Origin: Lactarius indigo
Lineage: Eukaryota; Basidiomycota; Agaricomycetes; Russulales; Russulaceae
Reading direction: 5' to 3'
DNA: 64,000 nucleotides
Assembly (NCBI GenBank): GCA_025766275.1
Contig: JAFKAC010000007.1
Location: 1-64,000 of the forward strand
Shown in pieces: positions 10,215 through 21,548 of the stretch; position 1 is the first letter of the stretch; each line of letters begins with the position of its first letter. The notes beneath the pieces were generated by a model. The model saw nothing but the letters and a program-made list of their open reading frames with translations. It searched no databases and was not told the origin of the DNA. The position numbers and the translations under genes were made by a program.

Positions 10215-11722
10215 ATGGCCATCACACCAGTATCCAATACCACCCTTGTCAACATCCTCAGTAACCCCCAGCTTGAAGCCGCCCTTGAACGAGGGATCAT
10301 CACTATCGACATATCTGATGTCCCGCGCCTATCGCCACCACCATCAATCCCCCATTCTCCCTGATCCACTATGACCATCAACCCCGTCCCCATTATCCCC
10401 CGCTCCCTAGAACAGGAGCCAGGAGAGCTCACCCCATCCACGCCTGAGGAGGGCCAATACTCACCAACACCCCCTCCACACCAAAGCCCTACTCCCCCAC
10501 CAGAACCACCCACACAATCACCCCATCATCTACACCCACCACTCCACCACCACCGCTAGAACCCTTTACCCCCATTCATGTTCACACTCCCATCGACTAC
10601 AACTGGCTGGACTCCCCCACAGAAGATACTGACGACCCTGGAGCCCCCTTTTTCCCAAACATCCAAGGGACGCCAAAATACTTCCCATTACAGATCCCAC
10701 TACCTGACAGAGGGTCCAATACCACGAAGTACATTTACTATCGCAAAGGATTCACCAAGGTAGTGGGGACAATGGGTGCTAGGCAACCACACTACGGCGA
10801 GGAAGTCTACCTTTCAATGCTAAGGCCCAATGTCTCCACACCCCCCTTCACAGCAGAACAGCTACAGTTTTTCAACCCCCACAACATTCACGCCTGTGCG
10901 TTGGATGAGACACTCATTGAGCTGAACTCCCCACATATCACTGCAGAGATAACCAGACTGTGCACGGGACTCTTAGCACTCAAGGAGCTAGATGAGGAAC
11001 ACGAGTGACTAGAGGAAAATGTGCGCAAGCTTCGGTCAGAGTGGCTCACAGTCGATTTAATGCTGGCGAGCACCAAGAGACGTCTACAATACATGGGAGC
11101 CCTCACCACAATAGCAGACGAGTACGCTCGTATGACAGCACTCCCGGCCCCACTATGCCACTCCTGATACACCATCCCCTTCTCTCCTCAACGTGGGGGA
11201 CTGGTCGAATTTCCCCGCCTCACCGACAAGCCTCATCGGCGACGCTGCTATCATTGTAATAGCTCCCACCACATCGTGCACAACTGCCCCACCGGACCCC
11301 GACCAGCGTGTTGGCACTGTCAAAGCCAAGAGCATCAATCCCATCAATGCATTTTCTGCCATGCGGAAATGGTCACCAAGGTTATCACCACCCACCAGGC
11401 GGAGGAACACATATGCCAGGCCATAGCGATGGAGGCTACCACTTCCTTCACAGTACCAGAACCACCGATTACCGTTACTGAAACCCAAGGAAGATGGTGT
11501 GGACGGTGCTTCCGCACCAATGCCAACCACAACGAAATTTGATGCCCACAGTATGAAATGTGTTGAAAGTGTGGTGCCTGCGGACCATTATTTTTCCTCA
11601 AAACCCATCACTGCTGCCTGGACATCTCTCCATGGCCAGAGAATGACCTAGACACTGACATTTACGACCTCGTTGACCCGAATCTTGAAGTCGAGTTGAC
11701 TTCAGATCAGAAGGGGGGGTAA
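10215..11722 (+). pseudogene. ORF3 of element A: proline-rich, coiled-coil and CCHC zinc-knuckle protein
   Basis: A third reading frame of about 500 codons after pol. Order: N-terminus MAITPVSNTTLVNIL; Pro-rich region; a conserved block around 10763-10960 (MGARQPHYGE, ACALDETLIELNSP); a charged, probably coiled-coil stretch; and a Cys/His-rich C-terminal third. Two exact C-x2-C-x4-H-x4-C knuckles lie at 11246-11287 and 11309-11350. A third Cys/His cluster at 11498-11614 starts C-x2-C-x6-H-x4-C. The TAA stop at 11720-11722 is part of the polypurine tract and abuts the 3' LTR. Several frameshifts and stops break it. Its knuckles resemble those of gag, so nucleic-acid binding is likely; the role is unknown. 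It is not an envelope gene: no signal peptide or membrane segment is visible. Confidence 0.82.
11711..11722 (+). other. polypurine tract of element A
   Basis: AAGGGGGGGTAA directly precedes the 3' LTR at 11723. This is the expected primer site for plus-strand synthesis. It also encodes the last residues and stop codon of ORF3. Confidence 0.85.
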
Positions 11723-12305
11723 TGTTATGAATTCTTTCTGGACTCATCCTTTGCTTTCTTACTATCCCACCCCCAATACTTTATGAGCCCTGTATGACTA
11801 CGCAGACTTTATGATTACCCGGTTCCTATCGCATGCCCTGCTTATTGATGTTCTCCTTTGATAAAGCTTGACATGTGCTAGTTTCCATCTCATTCTTACT
11901 CATGCGCGACCCTGTGTGATTTGCCTTTATTTCCATTATGACTACCCTTTGTTCTTCATATGTCCTCCCCTTTATTCCTTAGTCAAGCAATGACACCATC
12001 TGTTTGTAGTGGCCATACAGGCCAACATGTACTTAAACCGCATCTTACCTAGCTTGTACAGGAGACTAGACTTCTTGTGTAAAACTACACTCGTCTAACA
12101 CGGACGCCTTCGTGCTTTCCTTTGTCTTGTGAACTCTCAGTCCTTGCTAGGCCTTCGCGTCTTAGCCTTCCTCTATGATCCAAGTGACTAATGTCCTTGT
12201 GATCCTTGTGCATCATTCTACTGAAGCCAGGCCTTGGAGCTTGCGCTACCACGATTCGACTGACTTGGTACAGGTTGTACCTAATGCCCCTGTAGTGGCG
12301 TTACA
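11723..12305 (+). repeat. 3' LTR of element A (583 bp)
   Basis: Same ends and length as 2043-2625. It is followed by CTCAA at 12306-12310, the duplicate of 2038-2042. Confidence 0.96.
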
Positions 12306-14597
12306 CTCAACTTCAGGACTCTGGGTCAACAAGGTCATAGATGTCAGCATCCAGGTCATTCTCCGGCCAACCTGTCACATCTGTTGGGCAGAAGTGAGTG
12401 CAAAGAAAGAAAAGGGGACCTCACGCTCCACATTTGTGGCACATCTCATACTGCAGGCACCGGATCTCGTTGTGGTTGGCGTTCTGGTTGAAGCATCGTC
12501 CACACCATCTGCCCTGGGTGGTGGCTGCGGTAATTGGTGGGGATGGGATGATGAAGGATGTGGTAGCGTCAGGTGACATTTCCCAATGGATTCGCTCCTC
12601 CGCTTGCTGTGTGGTGATGACTTTGGCCACCATTTCTGTGCATCAGAAGATGCACTGGTAGGATTGGTGATCCTGACTTTGACAGTGTTGACAGGCCAGC
12701 CTTGGTCTCGTGCGGCAGTCACGTACTAGATGGTGAGGGCTGTTGCAGTGGTAACACCTCCGTCAATGAGGTCTATTGGCAAGTCAAGGGAATTTGATGG
12801 CCCTCCACGTCTGGGGGAGAAGGGTATGGCATAGCGGGAGTGACGTAGTGGGGTAGGGAGTGCTGTAAGGCATGCATATTCATTGGCGATGGTGGTGAGG
12901 GCCCGGTGTATTGTAGGCATCTCTTGGTACTAGCCAGCATAAGGTCTACCATAAGTCGTTCAGCCCTTAGCTTCCGAGCATCCTCTTCCAGCTTCTCATG
13001 TTTTTCATCCAGCTCCTTCATAGCCGCAAGCCCAGTATGCAGCCAAGTTATCTCTGCAGTGAGCTGTGGGGAGTTGAGCTCGATAAGGGTTTCGTCAAGT
13101 GCACAGGCACAAATGTCGTTGGGGTCGAAGAACTGGAGTTGTTCGGCCGTAATGGGGGGAGCCAAGACATTGGGGCGCAGGGTAGACAGGTAGACTGTTT
13201 CACCATAGTGTGGTTGCTGTGCCCCCATCACTCCCACTACCTCGGTGAATCCTTTGTGATAGTAGATATACTTCACAATATCGAATCCACCTTCGGGTTG
13301 TGGGATCTGAAGGGGGTAGTATTTTGGTGAGCCTGGAGTGTTTGGGAAGAAGGGGGCCCCCGGGTTGTCAGTTTCTTCAGTGGGGGAGTCTGGTTGGTCA
13401 TAGTTGATAGGGGTGAACTCAGACAGGGGTGAATGGTTCTAAGGGTGGTGGTGGGTAGAGGGTGTCAATGATGGAGGGGAAGGTATGAGTGGTTCTGGCG
13501 GGGGAGTGAGAGTTCGTCAGGGTGGTTCAGGTGTGGTAGGGGGTGGTGTTTTGTGTTTGGAGGAGTTGGCAAATATTGGCCTTCTTTGGGTGTAGATGGG
13601 GTGAGCTCCCTTGGTTCTCATTCGGGGGAACGAGGGATGATGGGTACAGGGTTGATGGTCATAGTGGATTGGGGGGATGTCACGGACACTCTATTTTTGC
13701 CCTATTTTTCCGCATTTTTACGGATTTATTTGGTAGAAATACGAGACTCCAACGTTGTGCTCAAACATCCAAGTCCTTATCATTAGATATGATAAGATGG
13801 TTAGTCACATGATGCCAACATGTGCACCCACAAGCACGTGACCCTGGGATAGTAACTTCCTTATAGGATGTTACCCCTTTAAGTCACCTTCCTCATTAGT
13901 ACAGTAGTTTCTCATTGGACGATAAGCAGGGAACGTTCTAGATAGTTCTAGACTACGTTGTTATAGGGTTATGACTCATAGATAAGGACACGTCACTGTT
14001 CTGTCAGCGTTAATGACTGTGCATCAGTCAGCACAATAGATAACGCTATTTATAGACACGACGCGTCAGCGCCTGACTCATTACTATTACACATACCTTT
14101 AGTAACAAGGTTCCGTAGTAATTCGAACTCAGCCACAGCACAGTATATAAACCCTCATGTAGCGTCCTGAGTGGAACCAACTTGTCCTCTTGGTTCTCCA
14201 CTCAGGTGCGTATTTCCTTGTATTCCCTTTACTCTTCTCCAATGTTAACTTGTCCTCTTGGTTCTCCACTCAGCGTACCACTGCGTGATCACCTGACCTT
14301 TGGTCTTGTATAAAGACCTCACGTGTGTCTATCCTCCGCAGTGACTGTACGTTCGGCACGTGACTTGTCTCCGCGCTAGGCTTGGGTGTGCTACTAGTTC
14401 AGTTCACTTACCTTCTCTTGGTCTAGTTGTCGCGATAAGTCATACTGCTACAGGGGAGTCGGTGGCTGGTGGTGTGGTGATAGGTGGGGAATGTTGGTGA
14501 GGTTGATAACGACAACTCCTCGTTCGAGGAACAAGTCAAGCTCGGGGTTGTCAAGGATATTGACGAGGGTGGTGTCTGAGATTGGGGTAGAAGTCAT
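12306..14597 (-). pseudogene. ORF3 of element B
   Basis: Read on the minus strand from the ATG at 14597 (MTSTPISDTTLVNIL). It has the same layout as ORF3 of A: Pro-rich region, then the conserved block with MGAQQPHYGE and ACALDETLIELNSP (about 13240-13070). A charged coiled-coil-like segment (MKELDEKHEKLEEDARKL) follows near 13010-12965, then the Cys/His region at about 12720-12400 (CGRCF, CHKCGA). A T-family solo LTR at 13678-14452 splits it, and there are frameshifts. The nominal stop is a TGA at 12315-12313; the last codons beyond element A are at 2042-2011. It is the best-preserved copy of the central block. Confidence 0.82.
13678..14452 (+). repeat. solo LTR of family T
   Basis: It is 775 bp, starts TGTCACGG and ends GCTACA, flanked by GGGGA at 13673-13677 and 14453-14457 inside ORF3 of element B. 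A TATATAA motif is at 14144-14150. Downstream lie two identical 27 bp segments (14179-14205 and 14247-14273). The first is followed by GTGCGT and the second ends in AG, which gives an intron-like unit at 14206-14273. It is unrelated in sequence to the S and G1 LTRs. Confidence 0.9.
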
Positions 14598-14638
14598 GGT
14601 ATTGCATTGCTAATGGGTCGGGTGGAGGGGCTCTTCCT

Positions 14639-17600
14639 TTATACCTTGTGTCCAGCCCCTTCGGTGGATGGGTGTGTTTGGTAATAGTTCTTGATAGTGT
14701 CTTGCGCATGTGTTAGATGGGTTGCTGGTTCCCACGTATTGTCACTTGTGGGGAATCCCTTCCATTTTACTAGGAAATGGAGTTTGCGCCCTTGTCCTTG
14801 TACCTGGGCATCTTCAATCTGCTCCACTTCATATTCTTCTTCTCCATCGATAAGGTCAGGCAAAGGTTGGGTGAAATTGGTGCCATGCATCTCCATCTCC
14901 TTATACGGCATGAGAAGGTTCGCATGGAATACAGGGTGGATCTTCCATGATGCTGGTAGTTTGAGTTCGTAGGAAACATCTGATAGAACCCGTGTGATCT
15001 TAAAGGGTCCATATCACTTAGGGGCGAGTTTGCTTGTGGGGTAGAAGGTATGAAGGTTCGTACCTTCTAGCCACATGTGGTCTCCTTGCTGATAAGGTAT
15101 GAATGTTCCCTTGCCCTGTTGCGCCATTAGGTGTTGTGCGTGTTTGATACTGTCTTGAGCATGTTGTCTAAGGACTAGTAGATCTTCTAACCTTTGATCT
15201 ACTGTTGGACAGCTCGATGGTTTCGGGTTCCACATTGTTCAGGGTTCCCATCCCATAAGGAGTGAGAATGGGGAGCTTTTGGTTGTGGCATTGGTCCATG
15301 AATTGTGCGCGAATTGTGCCATAGGTAGGACTTCCGCCCAATTGTCTTGTCGTACGTTGCACCAATGTTGTAAGTATTGTTCCAGCCACTGGTTGGTGTG
15401 TTCCAATTGTCCATCAGTTTGAGGGTGGTATGCTGATGATATATTTTGTTGTATGCCCAGCATCTTGCATAATTGGCGCATGAATGTTGATGTGAATCTG
15501 GGGTCTCAATTGGATATGATTTTTCGTGGTAGACCATAGTGAGGGTATACATGTTGAAGGTAGAGTTTAGCGACTCCTTCTGATGTTATTGTTTCATTGC
15601 ATGGATGAATATGGCTGCTTTGGAGCAGTCATGATCAGTAATTGTGAGAATTGAATCAAAGCCGTTCAAAATGGGGAGTTTCACAATGAAGTCCATGGCC
15701 ACCACCTTGAACGGTTCTGCTGACGGGTCGGTTGCAATGGGGAATAGGTGTGGTTTTTGTTGGTGAGGGTTGATCTTGTTACTTTGGCATGTGGCGCATC
15801 CCTTGACATAAGCTTCTATGTCTTTTCGCATGTTGGGCCACCAGAAATCATGTCACATTAGTTCCAGTGTATTTGCAATTCCTGGGTCCCGTGCTTGGAG
15901 TATCGTGGAAAAAGGTGATTACCCCCCACTTAAGGTCGTTGTTTCCCACAACAACGGGCATCACCTTTCCACCAAAGCCGTTGTGCTTTTTTAGGTTATG
16001 AGGTTCAACCCAGGGAAGGACTGCCGATTCTTCCATGTTTTGAGTAATCTGCATCCATATGTCCATGTCGTGCATGGACATTTGGGTGATTTTTAGGAAT
16101 ACTTCCTCCGGTAGTACTGTGACATGATCGTTATCTGTCGTACCATCATCGTAATCAGGGTGTCTTGACAGGGAATCTGCTTGGGTGTTTTTGGTACTGG
16201 GGATGTGCTTGAGCACAAAATTGTATTCTGAGAGTTCTTGGAACTCTCATGCTATGCATCGGCTGATTTTCCTTGGTTCCTTCCAATATTGAAGATTGGC
16301 ATGGTCCGTATGAATTGTTATCAGGTGGGGAGAGCCGATTAGGTATGTGCGCCAGGTTCGTAGGGCTTTTGACGATGGCCAATAATTCCCTATCATAGAT
16401 ATCGTAGTTGTGTTCTGCTTCTGTTAGTGATTTGGAGTAGAACGCAACCAGGTGTATCTTTTGGTCTTCCCCTTTTTGGTTTAATACCGCTCCTAGGGTG
16501 TAACTAGAGGCGTCCACTTTGATCTCGAAGGGTTGGTCCAATTTCAGGAATAGAAGTACCGGTTTGGAACTAATTGTTCTTTGATGGTATCGAACACCTT
16601 TTGTCTGGCATCAGTCCATTCCCAGGGTACGTCCTTTTTTGTGAGATCATGGAGTGGTCTTGCTATTGTGGAGAATCCTCTTATGAACTGTTGATAGAAG
16701 TTGCAGAAACCTAAGAAGGCTCGTACTTCTTTTAGGGATTTTGGTGCTTTCCAGTCCCATATGCCTTGGACTTTTATCGGGTCCATCTGCAATTTGCCAT
16801 ATCCAATAATCAATCCCAGGTATTCCACCTTGTAGACCTCGAACATGCATTTTTCCGGTTTGATATACAAGTCATGTTTGTTACAGAGGTCTAGAACTCA
16901 GTGTAATATTTGTCTGTGATGGGTACAGTCATCTGCGTTGTGATTAAGATATCGTCCATGTAGACGATAACTTCTCCTGTCAGCACTAGCTCCTGGAATA
17001 TGGTGTCCATCATAGTCTGGAAGGTACTAGGGAATTGGTGAGGCCAAAAAAATGACCCTTGGTTTGAATAGTCCCTGATTGGTTTTGAATGCCACCTTCC
17101 ATTCATCCCCTGGTTTGATTCGAATATTATTGTATCCCCACTGGATATCGAGCTTGGAGTAGAGGTGTGCTTCTCTAATCCTATTGATGAGTTCGGGATT
17201 AGGGGGAGGGGATAATGGTTCTTTATGGTGAGTTCATTGAGGTGGCGGTAATCTTGTACTGGGCATAACTTCCCATCCTTCTTCTTGATAAAGAAGGAGG
17301 GGGACGCGTAAGGGGACTTTGATGGTTGAATGTACTTCTTGTCTAGGTGTTCGGTCACGATTTCTGATAGTTTTTCGGTTTCAGGGACTGTGAGCGGGTA
17401 TACTTTACAATCCATGGTCTCGGGGGCATTTGGGACTAGGTTGATAGCGTGATCCCAAGTTCGTGATGGAGGGAAGCGTTGGGAGGCTTCTTCACTGAAG
17501 ACCTTCCGATGTCTTCTATATTCCTCAGGGACCATCTCTTCAAAGGTTCTCTGGGGCTTCTTTGCAGCTTCTTGTTGTGCTAATTCCGATGCTGTCGTTG

Positions 17601-18162
17601 TCTTTCACAGTCGGATACATGGGTCTTTTCCTTGTTCCAGTTGTTCCCAAGCCAATTTGTCAAGTTGATATGTCTCCAATGCCTTAATGGTAGCTTCCAT
17701 GGGCACGGCTTCATCTGACAAATTAAGGCTGGTGATTACGACTGGTTGGAATTCCTCATCTAGGGTAGCATCTCGCCGGTGGAATTTTGGTTCAAAAGCT
17801 GTAAACCAGGGATATCCGAGGATGACTTCGTCATTTCCAAGATCGGTGATAAGGAATTGGAGATTTTGGGTCTTTCCTCCCGTTTTGACAGTTAGATCGG
17901 TGAAGGAGGTGATTTCTCCTCCTTGGTTATGAGTTCCGTCCACATTCCATATCTTAATGGGTCGTTCCGTGGCTAGCCAAGTGATTTTCAGTCATCTTAG
18001 GAGGTTTGCGCTTATAAAATTGTCGGTTGCCCCGGAGTCAACAAGAACGTTTCATTCGGCCATCATGTGTGCAGATTTGAAAAGTACTGGAATTCGCATG
18101 GATCAGAATCTGCTATTGTACACGCTAAGTTTTAATGCTCTAGCCCAGGCCACTGGGTTCAA
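14639..18162 (-). pseudogene. pol of element B
   Basis: Minus-strand pol with the same domain order as element A. Protease: conserved LITDLGNDEVILGYPW block near 17860-17800. Reverse transcriptase: 17535-16891, YMDD near 16960. RNase H: about 16640-16160. Integrase: zinc-binding part near 15840, core about 15720-15300. Chromodomain: 14830-14690 (LVKWKGFP). Stop at 14639. Several frameshifts and TGA codons break it. At many sites where A has TGA, B has CAA or TGG. It starts in the frame overlapping the gag stop, as in A. Confidence 0.9.
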
Positions 18163-19768
18163 GCATTCACAAAATCCTTCTTCTGTCCAAATAACTTGTC
18201 TACCATGAGCTTGTGGACTTCAGGGCTTTGGGCAAAGAGGGTGGCAACTTGTGCTTCTGCCTGCTCTTCATTTGAGAGGGGTCGGGAAGCTGTCATGGAG
18301 ATGGTGGCTGTAGTGGGGGTGGTTTCTGTGGCCTTGGCAGTGGTCCTTGGTTTCTGGGGACAGAAACGCGAGATATGTCCTTGCCCTCAACAGTGGAAAC
18401 ATCTCCCTTCCTTTTGCAGTTGCTTCTTTTCTTTGTCTGTCATAGCTGCGTGGGCTTGGGTGTGGCTTATGTCCATTGCGTTCGGGTCTCGATTTTTGTT
18501 CAAAGTGGACAGCCACTGATCGTGCGACACTCCCCCTTGTTTGTCTTTGAGAAGGAGGTATTCAGCTTGCTGTAGGGTGACTGCTGCTTTCCAGTCATCC
18601 CACATTATCGGATGGTGGAACTTGATTGTGTTGACTACAAGTGCGTTTGGTAGTCCTTTTTGGAAGATTTCTAGAGTGGTGGCTTCATCTTTGTTGTACC
18701 CCGCTTTATTCACCAAGTTAGAAAATTTGGCGATGTATGTATCAATATCTTCCTTTTCCATTCAAAGGTTTGAATGGAGTGTCTCGCTTTTTGTTGTTGG
18801 GTGGTGTCAGTGTATGCTTGGATAAAGCGTGTTTCTATGGTATTCCATAGGTTCTCGGCGTTCATGGCTACTCCACCCACTAGTTGATCGACCAGCCATT
18901 GGATTTGTTCTTCTACCCAATTGTCTACCAACGGTCCTCTGATGTATGAGAGGAGGGTCATTGCTCAGGAGTAAGGGAGCATGAGCTGTTGGACGTTCAG
19001 GTTCATTCCTCAGTAAAGAGAAAAGGCATTGAGGAATGCGCGGCTGGTTTCTCAATCTCCACTGAACTCCGGCGGTGGGTTCCCTCCGAGTTGTCCGTTT
19101 GGGGGTGGGGCTCCTCCTGCGGCTGTGCCTCCAGCACCTGCTCTGCCTCCAGGTGCACCACCTCCACCTCCAGGCACACCACCTCCACCTCCAGGCGCAC
19201 TGCCTCCATGATGGCCTCCTGTGCTTCCCACAGAGCCTCCTCCACCTGTTGGCAGACTTCCTCCCAAAGAATGTCCTCCACTACCTGAAGGATTCGCTGA
19301 CGAGGTTCCTGCAGGTTGGGCAATGGTGAGGGTGGTGGAGAGTTGGGTGGCTGACATGTTGGCATACGATGTGAAGTCGACTGGCCTTTGGATAGTGGGA
19401 GTGAGGGTAGGGTTGTTTTCTGAATTGGAATCAGGTTCTGATGCGGGTTCTTTGACATCTGAATTGGCATTGATAGCTTGGATTTGGCCTTTTCCTGGTC
19501 CTAGTCCGAGGTGTGTGGGGACTGGTTTGTATGAGTACCAAGAATGTTTTGAGTCGGAGTAGGCAATGTAGGCCCAGATATGTTGGTCCTCGATATATTC
19601 GACGGGTTCGTAGGAGAGTTTGTTAGGGTCGTAGACATAATACCCTTCATTGTGTGGAGTGTTCCTCCAAAGGGCGGTTCCTTTGATGGAGGGTCGGAGG
19701 TCGTTGTGTGGGTGTCGTTCCAGGTATTCCCAGACAAACTGGGTTTGACTTCGGCTGGTGAGAGCCAC
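18159..19768 (-). pseudogene. gag of element B
   Basis: It opens with ATG at 19768 and stays intact for 237 codons: a conserved N-terminal domain with Trp/Tyr-rich motifs, then a Gly-rich section (GGGGVPGGGGGAPGG). A stop near 19055 and a frameshift near 18770 follow. The capsid-like region is at about 18960-18500 and a zinc knuckle at 18395-18350 (CFHC, first Cys residues followed by a stop in place of Arg). The stop is at 18161-18159. The N-terminal part is better preserved than in A. Confidence 0.88.
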
Positions 19769-19780
19769 AGTGTGCAGTTA

Positions 19781-19795
19781 GGAGACTAGACTTAA
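19781..19795 (-). other. primer binding site of element B (self-priming type)
   Basis: On the minus strand TTAAGTCTAGTCTCC follows the 5' LTR directly. Its first part is complementary to the TAGACTAGACTT stretch in the LTR. This is the same arrangement as at 2626-2639. Confidence 0.7.
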
Positions 19796-20381
19796 TGTAA
19801 CGCCACTACAGGGGCGTTAGGTACGGCCTGTACCAAGTCAATCAGCTCACAGTAGTACAAGCTCAGAGGCTTGACTTCAGTAGAGATGATGCACAAGGAT
19901 CACAAGGACCTAAGTCACTTGGATTGTAGAGGAAGGCTAAGACGCAAAGGTCTAGCAGGAATAAGGAGGTCGGGAGACTTTCAAGAGCACTCAAGGTGAT
20001 CTGAGTTTAGACGAGTGTAGTATTACACAAGAAGTCTAGTCTACCATACAAGCTAGGTGCGACTAGGCTTAAATACAAGTCAGGTTGTATGGCCACAGCA
20101 AACAGATGGCGTCATCACCCGTTCGGAGAATAAGGGGAAAGGCATAAGTAGAACAAGGCATGGATATAGTGAGAATAAGGGCGAATCACATGGGGTCACG
20201 CATGAGTGGAAATGAGGCGGGAACTAGCACATGTCAAGCTTTATCAGAAGGAATCGTCGATAAGCAAGGCACGTGATAGAAACTGGGTAATCATAAAGTC
20301 CGTGTAATTGTACAGGGCTCGTATAGTATCAGGGTGGGAATAGTAAGGAAAGGAAAGAACAAGTCCGGAGAAATCATAACA
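19796..20381 (-). repeat. 5' LTR of element B (586 bp)
   Basis: Minus-strand orientation. It ends with GTAACGCC (plus strand) at 19796 and AACA at 20381, followed by the CTACT duplication at 20382-20386. It is homologous to 1425-2010 over its full length. Confidence 0.95.
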
Positions 20382-20386
20382 CTACT

Positions 20387-21514
20387 CCACTCACCCCTGT
20401 CCGAGTCCATACCCCCATCAACTATGACTGACCAGACTCCCTCACTGAAGACACTGACGATCCAGGAGCTCCCTTCTTCCCGAATACGCTGGGCTCTCCA
20501 AAATACTACCCCCTTCAAATCCCGCTACCTGAGGGTGGATTCAACATTGCGAAGTATATTTACTATTGCAAAGGATTCACCAAGGTGGTAGGAGTGATGG
20601 GGGCTAGGCAACCACACTATGGCGAAACAGTCTACTTGTCCACCTTACACCCCAACATCTCTGTGCCCCCCTTCTCAGCCAAACAACTTCAATTCTTTGA
20701 CCCCAATGACATCTGAGCCTGCGCACTCGACGAAACCCTAATCAAGCTTAACTCCCCATGACTCACTGCCGAAGTGACTCACCTGCGCATGGGGCTTGCG
20801 GCTTTGAAGGAGCTGGATGAAAAGCATGAAAAACTGGAGGAGGATGCTCGGAAGCTTAGAGCTGAACAACTCACTGTGGACCTCATGCTAGCAAGCACCA
20901 AAAGGTGCTTGCAATATGCAGGGGCCCTTACTACCATCACTAACGAGTATGCCTGCCTCACAGCACTCCCTGCCCCATTACACCACTCCCGCTATGCCAT
21001 CCCTTTCTCCCCTAGATGCAGTGGACCTGTGGAGTTCCCTCGACTTGCCAACAGACCCCGTTGACGACGGTGTTACCACTGTAACAGTCCTCACCACCTA
21101 GTACGCAACTGCCCCACAAGGCCAAGACCGGCCTGTCGACACTGTCAAAGCCAAGAGCATCAGTCCCACCAGTGTATCTTCTGCCGCACAGAAATGGTGA
21201 CTGAAGTAATCACCACACAACAAGCGGAAGAGTGAATACGTCGGGAAATGTCGCCTGACACTACCACGTCATTCACAGTACCCTCACCACTGACCGTGGC
21301 AGCCACTACCCAGGGCAGATGGTGTGGACGATGCTTTCAGACCAATGCCAATCATGATGAAATCCGATGCCCACAATACGAGATGTGCCACAAGTGTGGA
21401 GCTCGAGGACCCCTCTTCTTTCTTCACACCCATTACTGTCCCACAGACATGACAGACTGGCCGGAGAACGACTGGGACGCTAACACCTACAATCTCGTAG
21501 ATCCCAAGTCCTGA
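20387..21514 (+). pseudogene. ORF3 of element C, main part with zinc knuckles
   Basis: Contains the conserved central block (MGARQPHYGE near 20602; ACALDETLIKLNSP near 20719). A charged coiled-coil-like segment follows (LKELDEKHEKLEEDARKLRA near 20808). Two C-x2-C-x4-H-x4-C knuckles lie near 21074-21115 and 21137-21178. A further Cys/His cluster is at 21325-21440 (CGRCF...NH...C; CHKCGA). In-frame TGA codons interrupt it near 20430, 20716, 20760 and 21062. The frame closes at the TGA 21512-21514, 35 bp before the LTR; in another frame the tail runs on to the TAA inside the polypurine tract, as in A. Confidence 0.82.
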
Positions 21515-21548
21515 AGTTGAGGCACCTTCAGACCAAGATGGGGGGTAA

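Larger units (their letters stand above)
2043..12305 (+). mobile_element. Ty3/gypsy element A (family G1), innermost copy
   Basis: A is a full-length element with 583 bp LTRs at both ends and the 5 bp duplication CTCAA at 2038-2042 and 12306-12310. The order is 5' LTR, self-priming PBS, gag, pol (protease, reverse transcriptase, RNase H, integrase, chromodomain), ORF3, polypurine tract and 3' LTR. Four S-family solo LTRs interrupt it, one of them inside another. Without them it is about 7.9 kb. It inserted into element B just upstream of B's polypurine tract and is the youngest of the three copies. Confidence 0.96.
1425..20381 (-). mobile_element. Ty3/gypsy element B (family G1), minus strand, inserted in element C
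   Basis: B is a complete LTR element on the minus strand: 5' LTR 19796-20381, gag, pol, ORF3 and 3' LTR 1425-2010. The target duplication CTACT is at 1420-1424 and 20382-20386. It is split by element A at 2043-12305 and by a T-family solo LTR at 13678-14452. Subtracting these, B is about 7.9 kb, the same as element A after removing its own insertions. Both LTRs are 586 bp and have TG...CA ends. Confidence 0.95.

Noticed and set aside
10215..11722. ORF3 as an envelope gene
   Set aside because: No signal peptide, membrane segment or glycosylation-rich ectodomain; it has zinc knuckles instead.
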